Shown piece by piece: positions 1 to 11,268 of a stretch of DNA of 64,000 nucleotides. Origin of the DNA: Rhizophagus clarus (taxonomy: Eukaryota; Glomeromycota; Glomeromycetes; Glomerales; Glomeraceae). Below the pieces are notes generated by a model. That model saw only the letters and a list, made by a program, of their open reading frames with translations, had not been told where the DNA came from and ran no database searches. Each line of letters opens with the position of its first letter. The first letter of the stretch is position 1. The position numbers and the translations under genes were made by a program. The stretch lies in the NCBI GenBank assembly GCA_015698045.1, contig BLAL01000236.1:496001-560000 (forward strand), given 5' to 3'.

Positions 1-534
1 TTGTATAAAGTTTCTGGGCCATTTCTTAGTATTTTCTGTTATTAGAAAAAATATAATTAGTATTGTTTCTTACTTTCTTTAACTTAAAGTTTAAAAAATA
101 ATATTTTTTCTTATGCAATTTGGTACTATACGGTTCAGGAGAAAATTTTTAAATAAATAATATTGTAAAAATTTTTTAACAAAAAACATTTTACATATAA
201 AATTATATTTTAATTTTTTAATGAATTAGAAAATTCATTTAATTATTAAAGAAAAAAAAAAATAGTAAAAATATCAAAAATATATAGTATTTGTACTAAT
301 ATTAGAATTATTGTTAAAATTATTTTAAGATTAGTGTTAGTGTTAGTTTTAAAATTATGACTTTTAAATAAAGGTTAAAGTTAAAGTTCTCACATACTAT
401 TATAATATATCACTTTGTAACCTAAGATAAGAATTACATAGAAGATTATACTATAAAAGGAAATTTTATATTACATTGTTATGAACTAATAGAATTTAAT
501 CCTAACTTAAGGTTTTATATAAAAGTGAAATTTC
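1..534. other. AT-rich stretch without a recognisable gene
   Basis: No open frame, splice-site series or repeat that I can support. It ends at the target duplication of the next element. Confidence 0.6.
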
Positions 535-544
535 TACTGGTAAC

Positions 545-3104
545 TAAAGCTCTGCATGAGCCGGCTCAAGTCAAGTTACAGTCTGGCTTGGCTTGGCTTA
601 AAAAAAAAATTCTGGCTTGAGCCAAAATGAGTCAAGCCACAAAAAATCTTGGCTCAACTCATTCAAGCCAAGCTGAGCCATGAAAAATTCTGGCTCAAGC
701 CAAGTTGAGCTTGAGCTGGCTCAAGCTGGCTCAAGCTTTATTATCAAAAAAAAAAAGCCGAAACTAGGCGTTTTTATATGTAAAGTTACAAAAAAAAAAC
801 ACCAGAACTAATGGTCCCAGCAGGACCCCGAATAATACTAATATAATTCACATACGGGTTTGCGTAGAGTTTATATGAAATTACTTTTTAAACCTACAAA
901 TTGAGTTTGCGTAGATCGGTCAATTTGGGAGTAACTCACATATTATGTTTGCGTAGAGTTTATAATAGATATACGTGGATTTATTTTTAAAAAATACTAA
1001 TTTCAGTAAATTAAATTACTCGGTATTTACCAAAATTTATTTTATTTTATTTATTTTTTCACTTTTTTCGGTATTTTATACTAAATTTATTTATTTTTAT
1101 TATTCTTTTTCAGTTTTTAATACCTTAATTCCAAAAGTCCGGTCATGCTTTTCGTCCGGCAACACTACAAAAAGTAAAAAAAAAATAATTAATTAGTTAA
1201 AAAAAAGAACAACAAAAGACACCTCACCAACCCTCCCTTACCTTAATTCCAAAAGTCCAGTCATGCTTTTCATCCAGCAACACTACAAAAAGTAAAAAAA
1301 AAAATAATTAATTAGTTAAAAAAAAGAACAACAAAAGACATCTCACCCACCCTCCCTTACTTTAATTCCAAAAGTCCGGTCGTGCTTTTCGTCTGGCAAC
1401 ACTACAAAAAATAAAAAAAAAAATAAATAATTAATTAGTTAAAAAAAATTACCAAAAAACACTTTCCACACCCTCCCTTATCTTAATTCCAAAAGTCCGG
1501 TCATGCTTTTCGTCTGGCAACACTACAAAAAGTAAAAAAAAAAGTTAATACTTAATTAATTAAAAAAAAACAATGAAACACCTCCCCCAACCCTCCCTTA
1601 CCTTAATTCCAAAAGTCCGGTCGTGCTTTTCGTCTGGCAACACTACAAAAAATAAAAAAAAAGTTAATACTTAATTAATTAAAAAAAAATAACGAAACAC
1701 CTCCCCCAACCTTCCTTTACCTTAATTCCAAAAGTCCGGTCGTGCTTTTCGTCTGGCAACACTACAAAAAAATAAAAAAAAAATAATTAATTAATTAGTT
1801 AAAAAAAATTACCGAAAAACACTTCCCCCACCCTCCCTCACCTTAATTCCAAAAGTCCGGTCGTGCTTTTCGTCCGGCAACACTACAAAAAAATAAAAAA
1901 AAAAATAAATAATTAATTAGTTAAAAAAAATTACCGAAAAACACTTTCCCCACCCTCTCTCACCTTAATTCCAAAAGTCCGGTCGTGCCTTTCATCTGGC
2001 AATACTACAAAAAAATAAAAAAAAAAATAATTAATTAATTAGTTAAAAAAAATTACCGAAAAACACTTCCCTCACCCTCCCTCACCTTAATTCCAAAAGT
2101 CTGGTCGTGGCTTTCGTCTGGCAACACTACAAAAAAATAAAAAAAAAATAATTAATTAATTAATTAAAAAAAATTACCGAAAAACACTTCCCCCACCCTC
2201 CCTCACCTTAATTCCAAAAGTCCGGTCGTGCCTTTCGTCTGGCAACACTACAAAAAAATAAAAAAAAAGTTAATACTTAATTAATTAAAAAAAAAAACAA
2301 CAAAACACCTCCCCCAACCCTCCCTTACCTTAATTCCAAAAGTCCAGTCATGCCTTTCGTCCGGCAACACTACAAAAAATAAAAATAAAAAATAATTAAT
2401 TAATTAGTTAAAAAAAAATAACGAAACACCTCCCCCAACCCCTCCCTTACCTTAATTCCAAAAGTCCGGTCGTGCCTTTCGTCCGGCAACACTACAAAAA
2501 ATAAACAAAAAATAATTAATTAATTAGTTAAAAAAAACACCAAAAAACACTTCCCGCCCTCCCTTACCTTAATTCCAAAAGTCTGGTTGTGCTTTTCGTC
2601 TGGCAACACCACAAAAATAAACTGATAAATGATTAAAAAAAAGATCGGATATTCAGATTATCTGATTAGATCGGCAAGTCACATGACCCTGCCTTTATAC
2701 CGAATAATTCGTTATAGCGTTAACGGCATTTTGTATTATAAAATCATAAAAAAAAAATGCCGAAACTATTGGTACCGGCGTTTTTTATTCATAAAATTGC
2801 AAAAAGTGCTGGAACAAATAGTTCTGGCATTTTTTATATATAAATTTGCAAAAAAAAATGCTGGAACTATTGGTACTGGCGTTTTTTATAAAAAATTGCC
2901 AAGCTTGATCTGGCTTATGAGCCGGCTTGAGCTTTTCAAGCCAAGCCCACTGCCAGCTTGAGTTTATCAAGCCAAGCCTAATACCTGACTCAAGCTTTTT
3001 CAAGCTAGCTTGTGAGCCACCAAGCCAATTTAATCATGGCTTGGCTTGGCTCAGCTTGAAAAGCTTGAGCCAGCTTGCAAGCTGGCTCAGCTCATGCGGA
3101 GTTT
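545..3104. mobile_element. Non-autonomous TIR element with 10-bp target duplication
   Basis: The direct repeat TACTGGTAAC lies on both sides (535-544 and 3105-3114). Inside it the ends are inverted: AAAGCTCTGCATGAG on the left, and AAACTCCGCATGAG when the right end is read on the minus strand. Next to both ends are dense GGCTTGAGC/GGCTCAAGC words (about 553-745 and 2885-3095) that pair with each other. The interior has a 13-unit minisatellite and short AT-rich repeats carrying GCCGAAACTATTGGTACCGGC, but no transposase. The 10-bp duplication would suit a Mutator-like element; that assignment is inferred from its length only. Confidence 0.8.
1121..2620. repeat. 13-unit tandem array, unit about 115-122 bp
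   Basis: Units begin near 1121, 1239, 1358, 1479, 1599, 1718, 1839, 1961, 2082, 2203, 2326, 2447 and 2564. Each opens with CCTTAATTCCAAAAGTCCGG, then TCGTGCTTTTCGTCTGGCAA and CACTACAAAAA. An A-rich run, TTAATTAATTAG and a C-rich CACCCTCCCT stretch follow. The CGTGCTTTTCGTCCGG core varies at a few C/T and G/A positions. The array fills the centre of the TIR element. The open frames crossing it are by-products of the repeat. Confidence 0.95.
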
Positions 3105-3149
3105 TACTGGTAACATATATTAGTATTTAGCGGATTCCTATTTAGGATT

Positions 3150-3300
3150 AGAATCTGAATTATAGTTAGCATTAAAATTTGAGTTATGATTAGCATTAGA
3201 ATTTGAGTTATAGTTAGTATTAGGGTTTGAATTATGTTTAGCATTAAAGTATAAGTTATGATTAGCATTAGAATTTGAATTAGAATTTGTAAGAGTAATA
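3150..3300. repeat. Imperfect 30-bp tandem repeat (TTAGCATTAGAATTTGAGTTATGA)
   Basis: About five imperfect copies of TTAGCATTAGAATTTGAGTTATGA directly follow the TIR element. The hydrophobic minus-strand frame across it is a by-product of the repeat. Confidence 0.75.
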
Positions 3301-4075
3301 TGAAAAGCATTTTTTACTGCATTTGACTCTTTTGTTTCTGATATTCAAACTTCACTTAGACTTTTATGCTTATTAATAGAAACTGTTTTTTTTTTGATAG
3401 AAAAACTAAGAAAAAATTTTTTTTTTTTTTTTTTTTAAATGCATTGTAAAACTAAGAAAAAAATTACAATAAAATAAAAGAAATTATAATATACAAAAAT
3501 TAATAACAATGGTAAAATTTTTTCACTTTATTTTAAATTGTGAGGAATTGAATTTTTTTTTCAAAATTAAACAATTCTTTCTTTTATTGATAATAAAAGT
3601 ATATGTTTTGCTTTATTTATATTTATCGCTGTTTTTAATAAAATGCGGTCAGCTGATTAATACAGTTTTACAAAAAAAATTTTGATATTTGTGTAATATT
3701 ATTTTTAACCCAATAATATTTCTCTATTTTTTTCTGATTTATATAGAAATTCACGTTTATTTTTTAATGCTACACTCATTTTTATATTACGCGTTAAAAT
3801 GTCACTTAATGCGTTTACCTCTTATAAATAAATACAATCTTTTATTTGCTCTATCATACTATTTTTATAAGTACAACCATACAGACGCGAAATACTTTTT
3901 TAATTTTTAGACGTTTTATCAGTAAAATAAGCTGTTACTCAGCATTAAATTCTATCCCTACTTGATACATAAAGTAACCATATAATGTTATTCCATTTAT
4001 ATACTGTTTTTGTAACTTAAATAAATATAAATAATAATATAAAATTAATTTTATTAATACTTATGTTCTTTCTAA
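3301..4075. other. AT-rich intergenic stretch
   Basis: Long T and A runs, with short frames of hydrophobic low-complexity residues only. I see no gene or repeat. Confidence 0.6.
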
Positions 4076-4386
4076 TACAGTCTGATCTTGATATAACAAA
4101 CCCATGATATAATGAACTCTTGACTTACTGAACATTTTTTCAAGAACCAGGTTCATAATATTTAAAAAAATTTCGATATACCGAATCTCATATAAAACTT
4201 TATATAATGTATACCAAACTTTTATTGAGTAACCGTTTATAATAAAACATAATAAAAAAAATTTCGATATACCGAACTGATCACATGATCAGTAAAATTG
4301 GTGTTACATAATTGGTAAAATCGGCACTTCGGTAGATTATAATCAAACAATTTGATCAATTGTACAGATTTTTTTTTTACCACGCT

Positions 4387-6174
4387 ATGAACCAAAAAAG
4401 AAAAAATGTAAATAATGAAGCAACGTCAAAAAAAAGAAAAGTTTTAACCTTTGGAGAAAAGAAAGAATTATGTTTGCTTTATCAAGAAAATCCATCATTA
4501 TCACAGGAAGAAATAAGAAAAAAATTTGGTGTAAAAAGAAATACCGTTTGTGACATTTTAAAAAATAAAGACAAATGATTAAATATGGAACTTAATAGTT
4601 TTAACACAGCTAAACAAAAAGAAAAATCACCAAAATTTCCTGAACTAGAAGAAGCTTTGGCAATTTGGATCTCAAATGCTTTATTGGCTAATAAGACTAT
4701 AACGGGAGAAATCATTATAGCCAAAGCTGCTGATTTTGCGAAATTAATGAATATTGAAGGTTTTACTGGGTCGGTAAGATGGTTAAATAATTTTAAAAAA
4801 AGACACAATATTAAGCAATATAATAAACATGGAGAGGCTCGAAGTGGACCAAGTGAAGAAGAATTAGCCAAAGAAAGAGAAAAATTACAGGAATTAATTA
4901 GTAATTTTGATCTTGAAGATGTGTTTAATTATGATGAAACCGGTAAATTTATATAACTTAGATTTTTGTAATTTTAAAAAGTAATTATGATAAGAATTAA
5001 TTTAAAATTATAAAAATATTTTATTTGTTTAGGATTGTATTGGGAGTTGGAGCCTTCTAAAACATTATCTACTGGTCCTCTTTCTGGAACAAAAAAATCG
5101 AAAAACAGGGTTACACTTTTATTAACATTTAATGCAACTGGTTCAATTAAACTTCCAGCACTTTTCATTCATAAACATCAAACGCCAAGAGATTTAAAAG
5201 AAATTAATAAATCAAAGCTCCCTGTAGATTATTTTTGGAATAAAAGTGCTTAGATGCAAACGTCTATTTGGAATAAATATTTAGAACTTTTAAATCAAAG
5301 AATGAAAAGGCGAAATAGAAAGATCCTTCTCTTGGTAGACAATGCACCAGTTCATTCTGTTAGTAATCCAGAGCTATTGACAAATATTACAATCCATTAT
5401 TTGCCTCCCAATACTACAGCGCATCTGCAACCTGCTGATGCTGGCATTATTAATTCATTTAAAGTTTGTATATTATTTATTATAAATTAGATTATAAAAT
5501 TGATAGCACATATTCTAATAATTTATTAATCTTAGGCACAATATCGCAAAAGACTTATAAAAAATAGAATTGAGGCTTATGATAATGAAATGGAATTAAA
5601 TATACCAGTTCCTAAATTGAAAATAAGTGACTCTATTTCACTTAGTGCCGAAGCTTGAAAAGCTGTAACAAGTGAAACTATTCGTAATTGTTGGTTAAAA
5701 ACTGGAATTTTGCCAATTTCGCCTTCACCTTCACCTTTGCCTTCACCTTCACCTTCATCTTCTGATGAAGAATAAAATGATGATGACTTGAATGAAATAG
5801 AAGAGATCCAAAAATTATTGGATCAATATAGTAATTTTATTTCTGATGAATTAATGAGTGCTGAGGAATTTATCTTGATTGATGATGATGATAATTATGA
5901 AGAAGAAGAAATTACAGATGAAGAAATTGTAAATATGGTAAAACTGAACGAAACAGATCTTGAAGAAGAAGAATTAATTCTACAACCCAAAATATCCACT
6001 TCAGAAGCATTATCATTATTGGACAAAGTATTATCTTTTCTTGATAATCCACCTGATGCTTTTATTATAGAGTTCAATAACAGAAATCTATTGTATAATC
6101 TTAAAAAACAAATTATTCGTTTCAATAAAAATAGCAGAGTTCAATCAGTATTAGACAGTTGGTTAAACATATGA
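4387..6174 (+). pseudogene. pogo/Tigger-like (CENP-B/DDE-1) transposase, decayed
   Basis: The product would bind the element ends and cut and paste it. From the ATG at 4387, the first part (KRKVLTFGEKKELCLLYQEN) is a CENP-B/Psq-type helix-turn-helix. The second (about 4620-4840, GSVRWLNNFKKRHNI) is a CENP-B/Tc5-type helix-turn-helix. The catalytic domain keeps all three acidic sites: D in NYDETG, D in LLVDNAPVH and D in LQPADAGII. Introns at 4943-5032 and 5464-5535 join the frame exactly (DETG|LYWELEP and NSFK|AQYRKR). In-frame stops lie at 4576 (TGA), 5251 (TAG), 5656 (TGA) and 5773 (TAA). The first three replace a likely Trp. The acidic C-terminus runs to 6174. It is inactive but recently so, since the frame is otherwise intact. 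Confidence 0.9.
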
Positions 6175-6224
6175 TGGATCGCGCGTGACTTAATATTATA
6201 ATAATTGATAATATAATTTCTTTT

Positions 6225-6420
6225 TTGAATGTTTCATATTTATTAGTAATATAATATGAACATTTTACATTTATTAGTAATATAATATGAACATTTTACA
6301 TTTATTAGTAATATAATATGAACATTTTACATTTATTAGTAATATAATTATTGAACATTAGTAATATAATATAAACATTTTGCATTTTATTAGTAATATA
6401 ATTTTTTAAACATTTCATAT
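6225..6420. repeat. 36-bp tandem repeat inside the pogo element
   Basis: About five copies of TTTATTAGTAATATAATATG followed by AACATTTTACA, lying between the transposase stop and the right terminal repeat. Confidence 0.9.
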
Positions 6421-6627
6421 CAATGTATTTTTTTTATATAATAAAGTTCAACAATCTTTTATGCCGTGAATATAATACGAAAAATCACATGATTTTTGAT
6501 ATACCGAACTTTTTATTGTTTACCTATAGAGTTCGGTATATAAAAAAATTTTGATTTACCAAACACCTTCTATATACCGAACTTCTATCCCTGAACCAGA
6601 AGTTCGGTATATTGAGATTTGACTGTA

Positions 6628-7663
6628 ATACCACAATATAATACCACAATAGAAACTTTGATTTACTTACATATCTAATGATGTAAATATTTTCTTTTTT
6701 TCTGACCTTTTGGTAAATAGATCATTAACATATTCCCATTATCAAAAATTCGTAACCACTAACATATAACCTTTTATTTCTTTTTATTTTTATAATAATA
6801 GATAATACGCCATTTTAATGTCTGCTCAATTTTTTTACCATTTTACTACAAAATATATAATTAAATATAATTAATAAATATCATAAAAGAATCTCCAACT
6901 CAAACTGACTTGTGAACTGTTTGAACCAATTAATTTATTTAAACTGATTCAAATCACTTGAATTATTTAAACTGCTCAAGCTGATTCCTTATTATTTAAT
7001 GTAATATTTAAAAAAACTTGAATAAAAAAATATTTTATTTTTTTTGAAAAGTAAGGATTTGTTTTTTGATTGCCAATTCATCTAAGAATGGCACTATATT
7101 ACTAATTTTATACTTAAACACAATCTTCAAAAAAGGATATTTTTATAAATAACATTAACTATAAATAAAAATTATACAATATACTGAAAAAATACTTGAA
7201 AAAAAGAATTTGCAAAAAAAATTATAAGTTTATATGAAAATAATAAGTTTTCTATGCACACATATCAGATTTATACCTTAAAATATAGGAAATTTAAATA
7301 TTTTATTTTGCTATATTATATTATTTACATTAAAAACATAATTTTAGCTTTCAAAGTTGTTTTAAAGATTTTTTTGAAATATTTTTATTATTAGAAACAG
7401 ATGAAAGTTTATGGTACTTCTGTTTGTAAAATGGATGGAAATTTATTTTATATGTGAAATATAAAAAATGCTTTTTTTTATTATTGCTATTATTCCCAAA
7501 TTTTATTAATAATGCAGTACTAATTTTAGATAAATCAGCAATTAATGATTAAAAAACGGCCCTAAATGATATCATTTAATTTTTGGAATTTTATAACTCC
7601 CCTTTCCTTATTACCTGTCTGTTTAAAGAAATTAAAGAAATTGTAACTTTTATAAATTTATTT
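6628..7663. other. AT-rich intergenic stretch
   Basis: No gene seen. Around 6900-6985 there is a run of words like AAACTGATTCAAATCACTTG, possibly an eroded repeat. Confidence 0.5.
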
Positions 7664-8026
7664 CACAGGTCGAAATTAGTTAAATAGGGTATCAATAGAG
7701 TATCAATAGGTTATCAATTGGCTATCAATAGGCTACCCTATTGGTAGCCTATTGAACTTGCGCCATAATCCATCACCAATCAGGCAGGCTGATTGATAGC
7801 CGATTGATAACTTATTGATAACCTATTAGTATCCTATTGGTATTTTTATTAAATAGGGTATCAATAGGGTATCAATAGGTTATCAATAGGTTATCAATCA
7901 GCCTGCCTGATTGGTGACGGATTATGGCGCAAGTTCAATAGGCTACCAATAGGGTAGCCTATTGATAGCCAATTGATAACCTATTGATAACCTATTGATA
8001 CCCTATTTAACTAATTTCGACCTGTG
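7664..8026. mobile_element. Foldback (long inverted repeat) element
   Basis: A near-perfect palindrome with arms of about 170 bases and a small centre. The left arm starts CACAGGTCGAAATTAGTTAA and the right arm ends with its complement. Each arm contains smaller repeats of GGGTATCAATAGG and GGTTATCAATAGG and one copy of GCGCCATAATCC or its complement. No ORF is present. The target duplication is unclear (perhaps TTT). A perfect TTTCGACCTGTG also occurs at 25085. Confidence 0.9.
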
Positions 8027-8640
8027 TTTGTAGAAATTTTATATCATTGCTTAATTAGAAAATATATAACATTATACTAATCTAAATCCTCTTATCTTTC
8101 ATATAAAATGATGTTATTTAGGGACCTCTCCTTATTTATTTGAAAAAAAATCTCAGATTTTTTAATAAAAATATATTTTATTATATTTAATAAATCCTTA
8201 ATTCCAGCTAGAATTAAGTAATCTGCACTGGAATTTTATCAATTGTCCCAATGTAAGATTACTGAAAATTACACATATTGATGTCTAATTTATTATGATA
8301 TTTTAATAAAAAACCAGAGAAATTAATAAATATTTAGATATCAGCCATTACCGTTTCTCTTGAATTGTTTTTTATTGGTTTGTATATATATAATAATAAT
8401 TTATTTATTATCTTAATCGAAAAATATTAAAAATTGCACATATTAATGTCTAATTTTTTTTTTGATATTTTAATAGTACAGACCAAGAAAATATAAGAAA
8501 TACATCTACATGTCAGTCATGATCATTTGCTCATGAAATTTCTTATGACTGTTTGTATAGTATGAATAATAATTAATAATTTTTTTTCAAGCAACATTCT
8601 GATTTTGTGAGAACTACTTTTATTATGTGCTTTATGTTGT
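8027..8640. other. AT-rich stretch, nothing recognised
   Basis: No open frame or repeat that I can support. Confidence 0.5.
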
Positions 8641-8641
8641 A

Positions 8642-8781
8642 CAGTCAGACCTCGATATACCGATATTCGATATACTGATATATAATAAAAATTTGATATA
8701 ACGATAAAATTTTACTTACCCACTATATGAGAGAACATATAAATATTGGTATAATTTTGATGTTATATCAAAGTTTGACTG
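8642..8781. mobile_element. pogo-derived MITE, 140 bp
   Basis: It starts CAGTCAGACCTCGATATA and ends with the inverted copy (TATATCAAAGTTTGACTG), flanked by TA. Its termini match those of the pogo/Tigger element at 4078-6625, so it is probably a deletion derivative mobilised by such a transposase. Confidence 0.88.
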
Positions 8782-9079
8782 TAAATTAAAGAAATTTCCT
8801 TTTTTTTGTATTTTATCTGCGTATTTTAATAATATGAGCACAAGTAATGTGAATTATTATTTTATTTATTGCATAACTAATGGAATAATATGTAAAATGA
8901 TTTATACTTAACGTGAATAAAAATTATACATCTTCTTACTCTTTTTTTTAGATTATTTTGTTTTTAGCGATTCTAAACAATATTCATTGGTAAGTAATAA
9001 ATAATCAGTATATCTACTACAAATTTCAACATTATAATCATTTATTACCAACATTCAACTTCCTCATTGATTTTTTGTT

Positions 9080-9710
9080 ACGTCAATGATATCAAGACAA
9101 AAACCTGTAAGTAACATTTTACATTTTTCACAAAAACTTCTAATATGACCTTCTAATTTTTTTGAACTATGAAATTCGTATTTATAAGGTTCAAAAATTT
9201 TTTAGCAATTTGTTCACATTTTAGGCATCTTAAATTATAAATCTTCGAAATCTCTATGCTTCTATCACATATTTTTTAATCAGTGTTACATAAGGAGGAA
9301 GAAAACTTATGCATACATTGACATTTTAAACTCTAATAAAATCTTATTTCCTGTTTATACCCCTCTTTTTCTTTAAAAATTTCTTGAAAATTCGGATTGC
9401 TAATTTGATGATAACTTTCTATATGAATTAAAAACTTATTAAATGAATTAAAACCCAACCCACATCTGCAAAGAAAGTTATAATATATTTTTTTTGTTGA
9501 TTTAAAAGCTTTAGACTTAACTTTATTTTGTAAAACATTATTTTTTTCATTGTTTAATGTGTGCTTTTTTTTGCAAATCAAGAAATAGAAACCAACTTTT
9601 TTTTCATAATGTTGATTAATGATAGTACTGATAGTTATTATTTTAAAAAATATATTAGAAATATTAACGTAAAAATAAAGAAATTTATTCATTTTGAAAT
9701 AAATCAGCAT
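9080..9710 (-). pseudogene. Decayed zinc-finger-like ORF
   Basis: An open frame of about 125 codons (9333-9710) contains FLCRCGLGFNSFNKFLIHIE followed by SYH. This has C-x-C, F, L and H-x4-H spacing like a C2H2 finger. Downstream on the same strand (about 9240-9110), two frames offset by a shift contain RCLKCEQIAKKF and then FEPYKYEFHSSKKLEGHIRS with FCEKCK, again a Cys pair, His and Cys pair pattern. This suggests one zinc-binding protein broken by a stop and a frameshift. Family not recognised. Confidence 0.35.
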
Positions 9711-10060
9711 TATTTTTGCAAATTAATTAAAATTATTTTAGTATGACGTTTGCCCATGAAATTTCTCATATGTAACAAATAATAATATAATATTAATAAT
9801 TGTTTTCGAATGATAATATACTATCATTTCATAAATGTTACAGATTATTGTTATCCAATATGAAAAGATTATGTCAGAGTAATCATACTTCCCTTTTATA
9901 ACTATTATTTTCTTTGTTCATACAAATAATTGAATGATTTTAGAATGATTCACGCGTATATTATAAATTGCTTTATAATAAATCCTTTTTTTCATTATAT
10001 ATACTGTATATATTGTATTTATATCTGTATCACAAAAATTTTTTATTTTTTTAATTAAAA
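9711..10060. other. AT-rich stretch
   Basis: No feature seen. It may include the promoter side of the short ORF at 10061. Confidence 0.4.
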
Positions 10061-10222
10061 ATGACATCCATGTTGCAACTTATGCAAAAAAATTTACTTG
10101 ATACTTTTAAAATTCATCTTATGAAGTCTATAATGAAACATCATTCAACTAATAATATTGGTGAATCTTCTAACCAGCCTACTATTCCAAATTTGTCAAT
10201 GAAATTTGAAGAAATTTTATAG
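10061..10222 (+). CDS. Short ORF, 53 codons, unknown
   Basis: It begins MTSMLQLMQKNLLDTFKIHL and ends MKFEEIL before TAG. It has ordinary composition, unlike the repeat-derived frames nearby, and an A-rich leader. It may be the first exon of a lost gene: a GTTAAT follows the stop, and the region downstream is repetitive. Product not recognised. Confidence 0.3.
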   Translation: MTSMLQLMQKNLLDTFKIHLMKSIMKHHSTNNIGESSNQPTIPNLSMKFEEIL

Positions 10223-10324
10223 GTTAATCAACATAAATAAATATTTTTTTTTAAAAAAAAAGTTATTAAATAAATACTTTTCTTATTAAATTATTTAAGG
10301 AGACGTATTAAAGAATACAATGTA

Positions 10325-10740
10325 CAGGTCGAATGAAAAAAAATCGTCAAAAATCGGCAGTCTGATTTTTAACCGATTTTTGGATATATTTGTCTGATTT
10401 GTGGCTTTTTAAAGCCGATTTTATGGCGCGAATTGTTTGTGATCAGAAATACGTTATTTATGAACAAAAAATCGGAATGCCGATTTTGGCAGATTTTGCG
10501 AAAATCGACATTCTGATTTTAAAATAAACATGTCGATAGCTAAAAATAAGACTGCCGGTTTATAGCTATATTTGTCCTATTTATGGCATTTTGCTGCCGA
10601 TTTTATGGCACGTATTGTTGGCAATCAGAAATTCTTTTATTTTTATCGACATAAATCGGAATACTGTTTTAAAATTATAATTGCCGATTCTCGCAAAATC
10701 AGAACGCCGATTTTTAAATAATCATGCCAAATCTCCTAAA
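10325..10740. repeat. Two diverged direct copies, about 180 bp, rich in CCGATTTT
   Basis: Two copies run through the same landmarks in the same order: GCCGATTTTATGGCRCG, AATTGTTTGTGATCAGAAAT or its variant, AAAAATCGGAATGCCGATTT, and TTTTAAAATAAACATG. They sit directly before the 106-bp tandem array and share its CCGATTT words. Confidence 0.75.
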
Positions 10741-10762
10741 ATCGGATTGCCAAGTTTAATTC

Positions 10763-11175
10763 AGTATAAACATTTCAAAAATAGTTTATGCCGATTTATA
10801 TATCGGATCTTTCTATTATCGATTTTCTCATAATTCATAATTACTATTATTGTCCGGTTTTTTAGCTCGGTATAAACATTTCAAAAATAGTTTATGCCGA
10901 TTTATATATCGGATCTTTCTATTATCGATTTTCTCATAATTCATAATTACTATTATTGTCCGGTTTTTTAGCTCGGTATAAACATTTCAAAAATAGTTTA
11001 TGCCGATTTATATATCGGATCTTTCTATTATCGATTTTCTCATAATTCATAATTACTATTATTGTCCGGTTTTTTAGCTCGGTATAAACATTTCAAAAAT
11101 AGTTTATGCCGATTTATATATCGGATCTTTCTATTATCGATTTTCTCGTAATTCATAATTACTATTATTGTCCGG
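10763..11175. repeat. 106-bp tandem repeat, four copies
   Basis: Unit starts are near 10763, 10869, 10975 and 11081. Each unit runs GGTATAAACATTTCAAAAAT, TTTATGCCGATTTATATATC, GGATCTTTCTATTATCGATT, and ends TTATTGTCCGGTTTTTTAGC. The copies are almost identical, so the expansion is recent. Confidence 0.97.
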
Positions 11176-11268
11176 TTTTATTTTATTTTTCCATTTTCGA
11201 TAATTGATTTATATTTAATATTTAATATGTATGATATATAATATGTATGCTATTATTTTATAATATAT

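Larger units (their letters stand above)
4078..6625 (+). mobile_element. pogo/Tigger-type DNA transposon with TA target duplication
   Basis: The element starts CAGTCTGATCTTGATATA and, read on the minus strand, ends CAGTCAAATCTCAATATA. It is flanked by TA (4076-4077 and 6626-6627). The motif TTCGGTATA recurs near both ends as a subterminal repeat. Inside is one transposase pseudogene on the plus strand, followed by a 36-bp tandem repeat. CAGT termini, a TA duplication and a CENP-B-like transposase together define the pogo/Tigger group of Tc1/mariner elements. Confidence 0.93.

Noticed and set aside
2629-2961. 110-residue plus-strand frame
   Set aside because: Runs through short AT-rich repeats and the GGCTTGAGC end repeats of the TIR element; composition is not protein-like.
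4482-4871. 129-residue minus frame in the pogo element
   Set aside because: Antisense of the transposase DNA-binding region.
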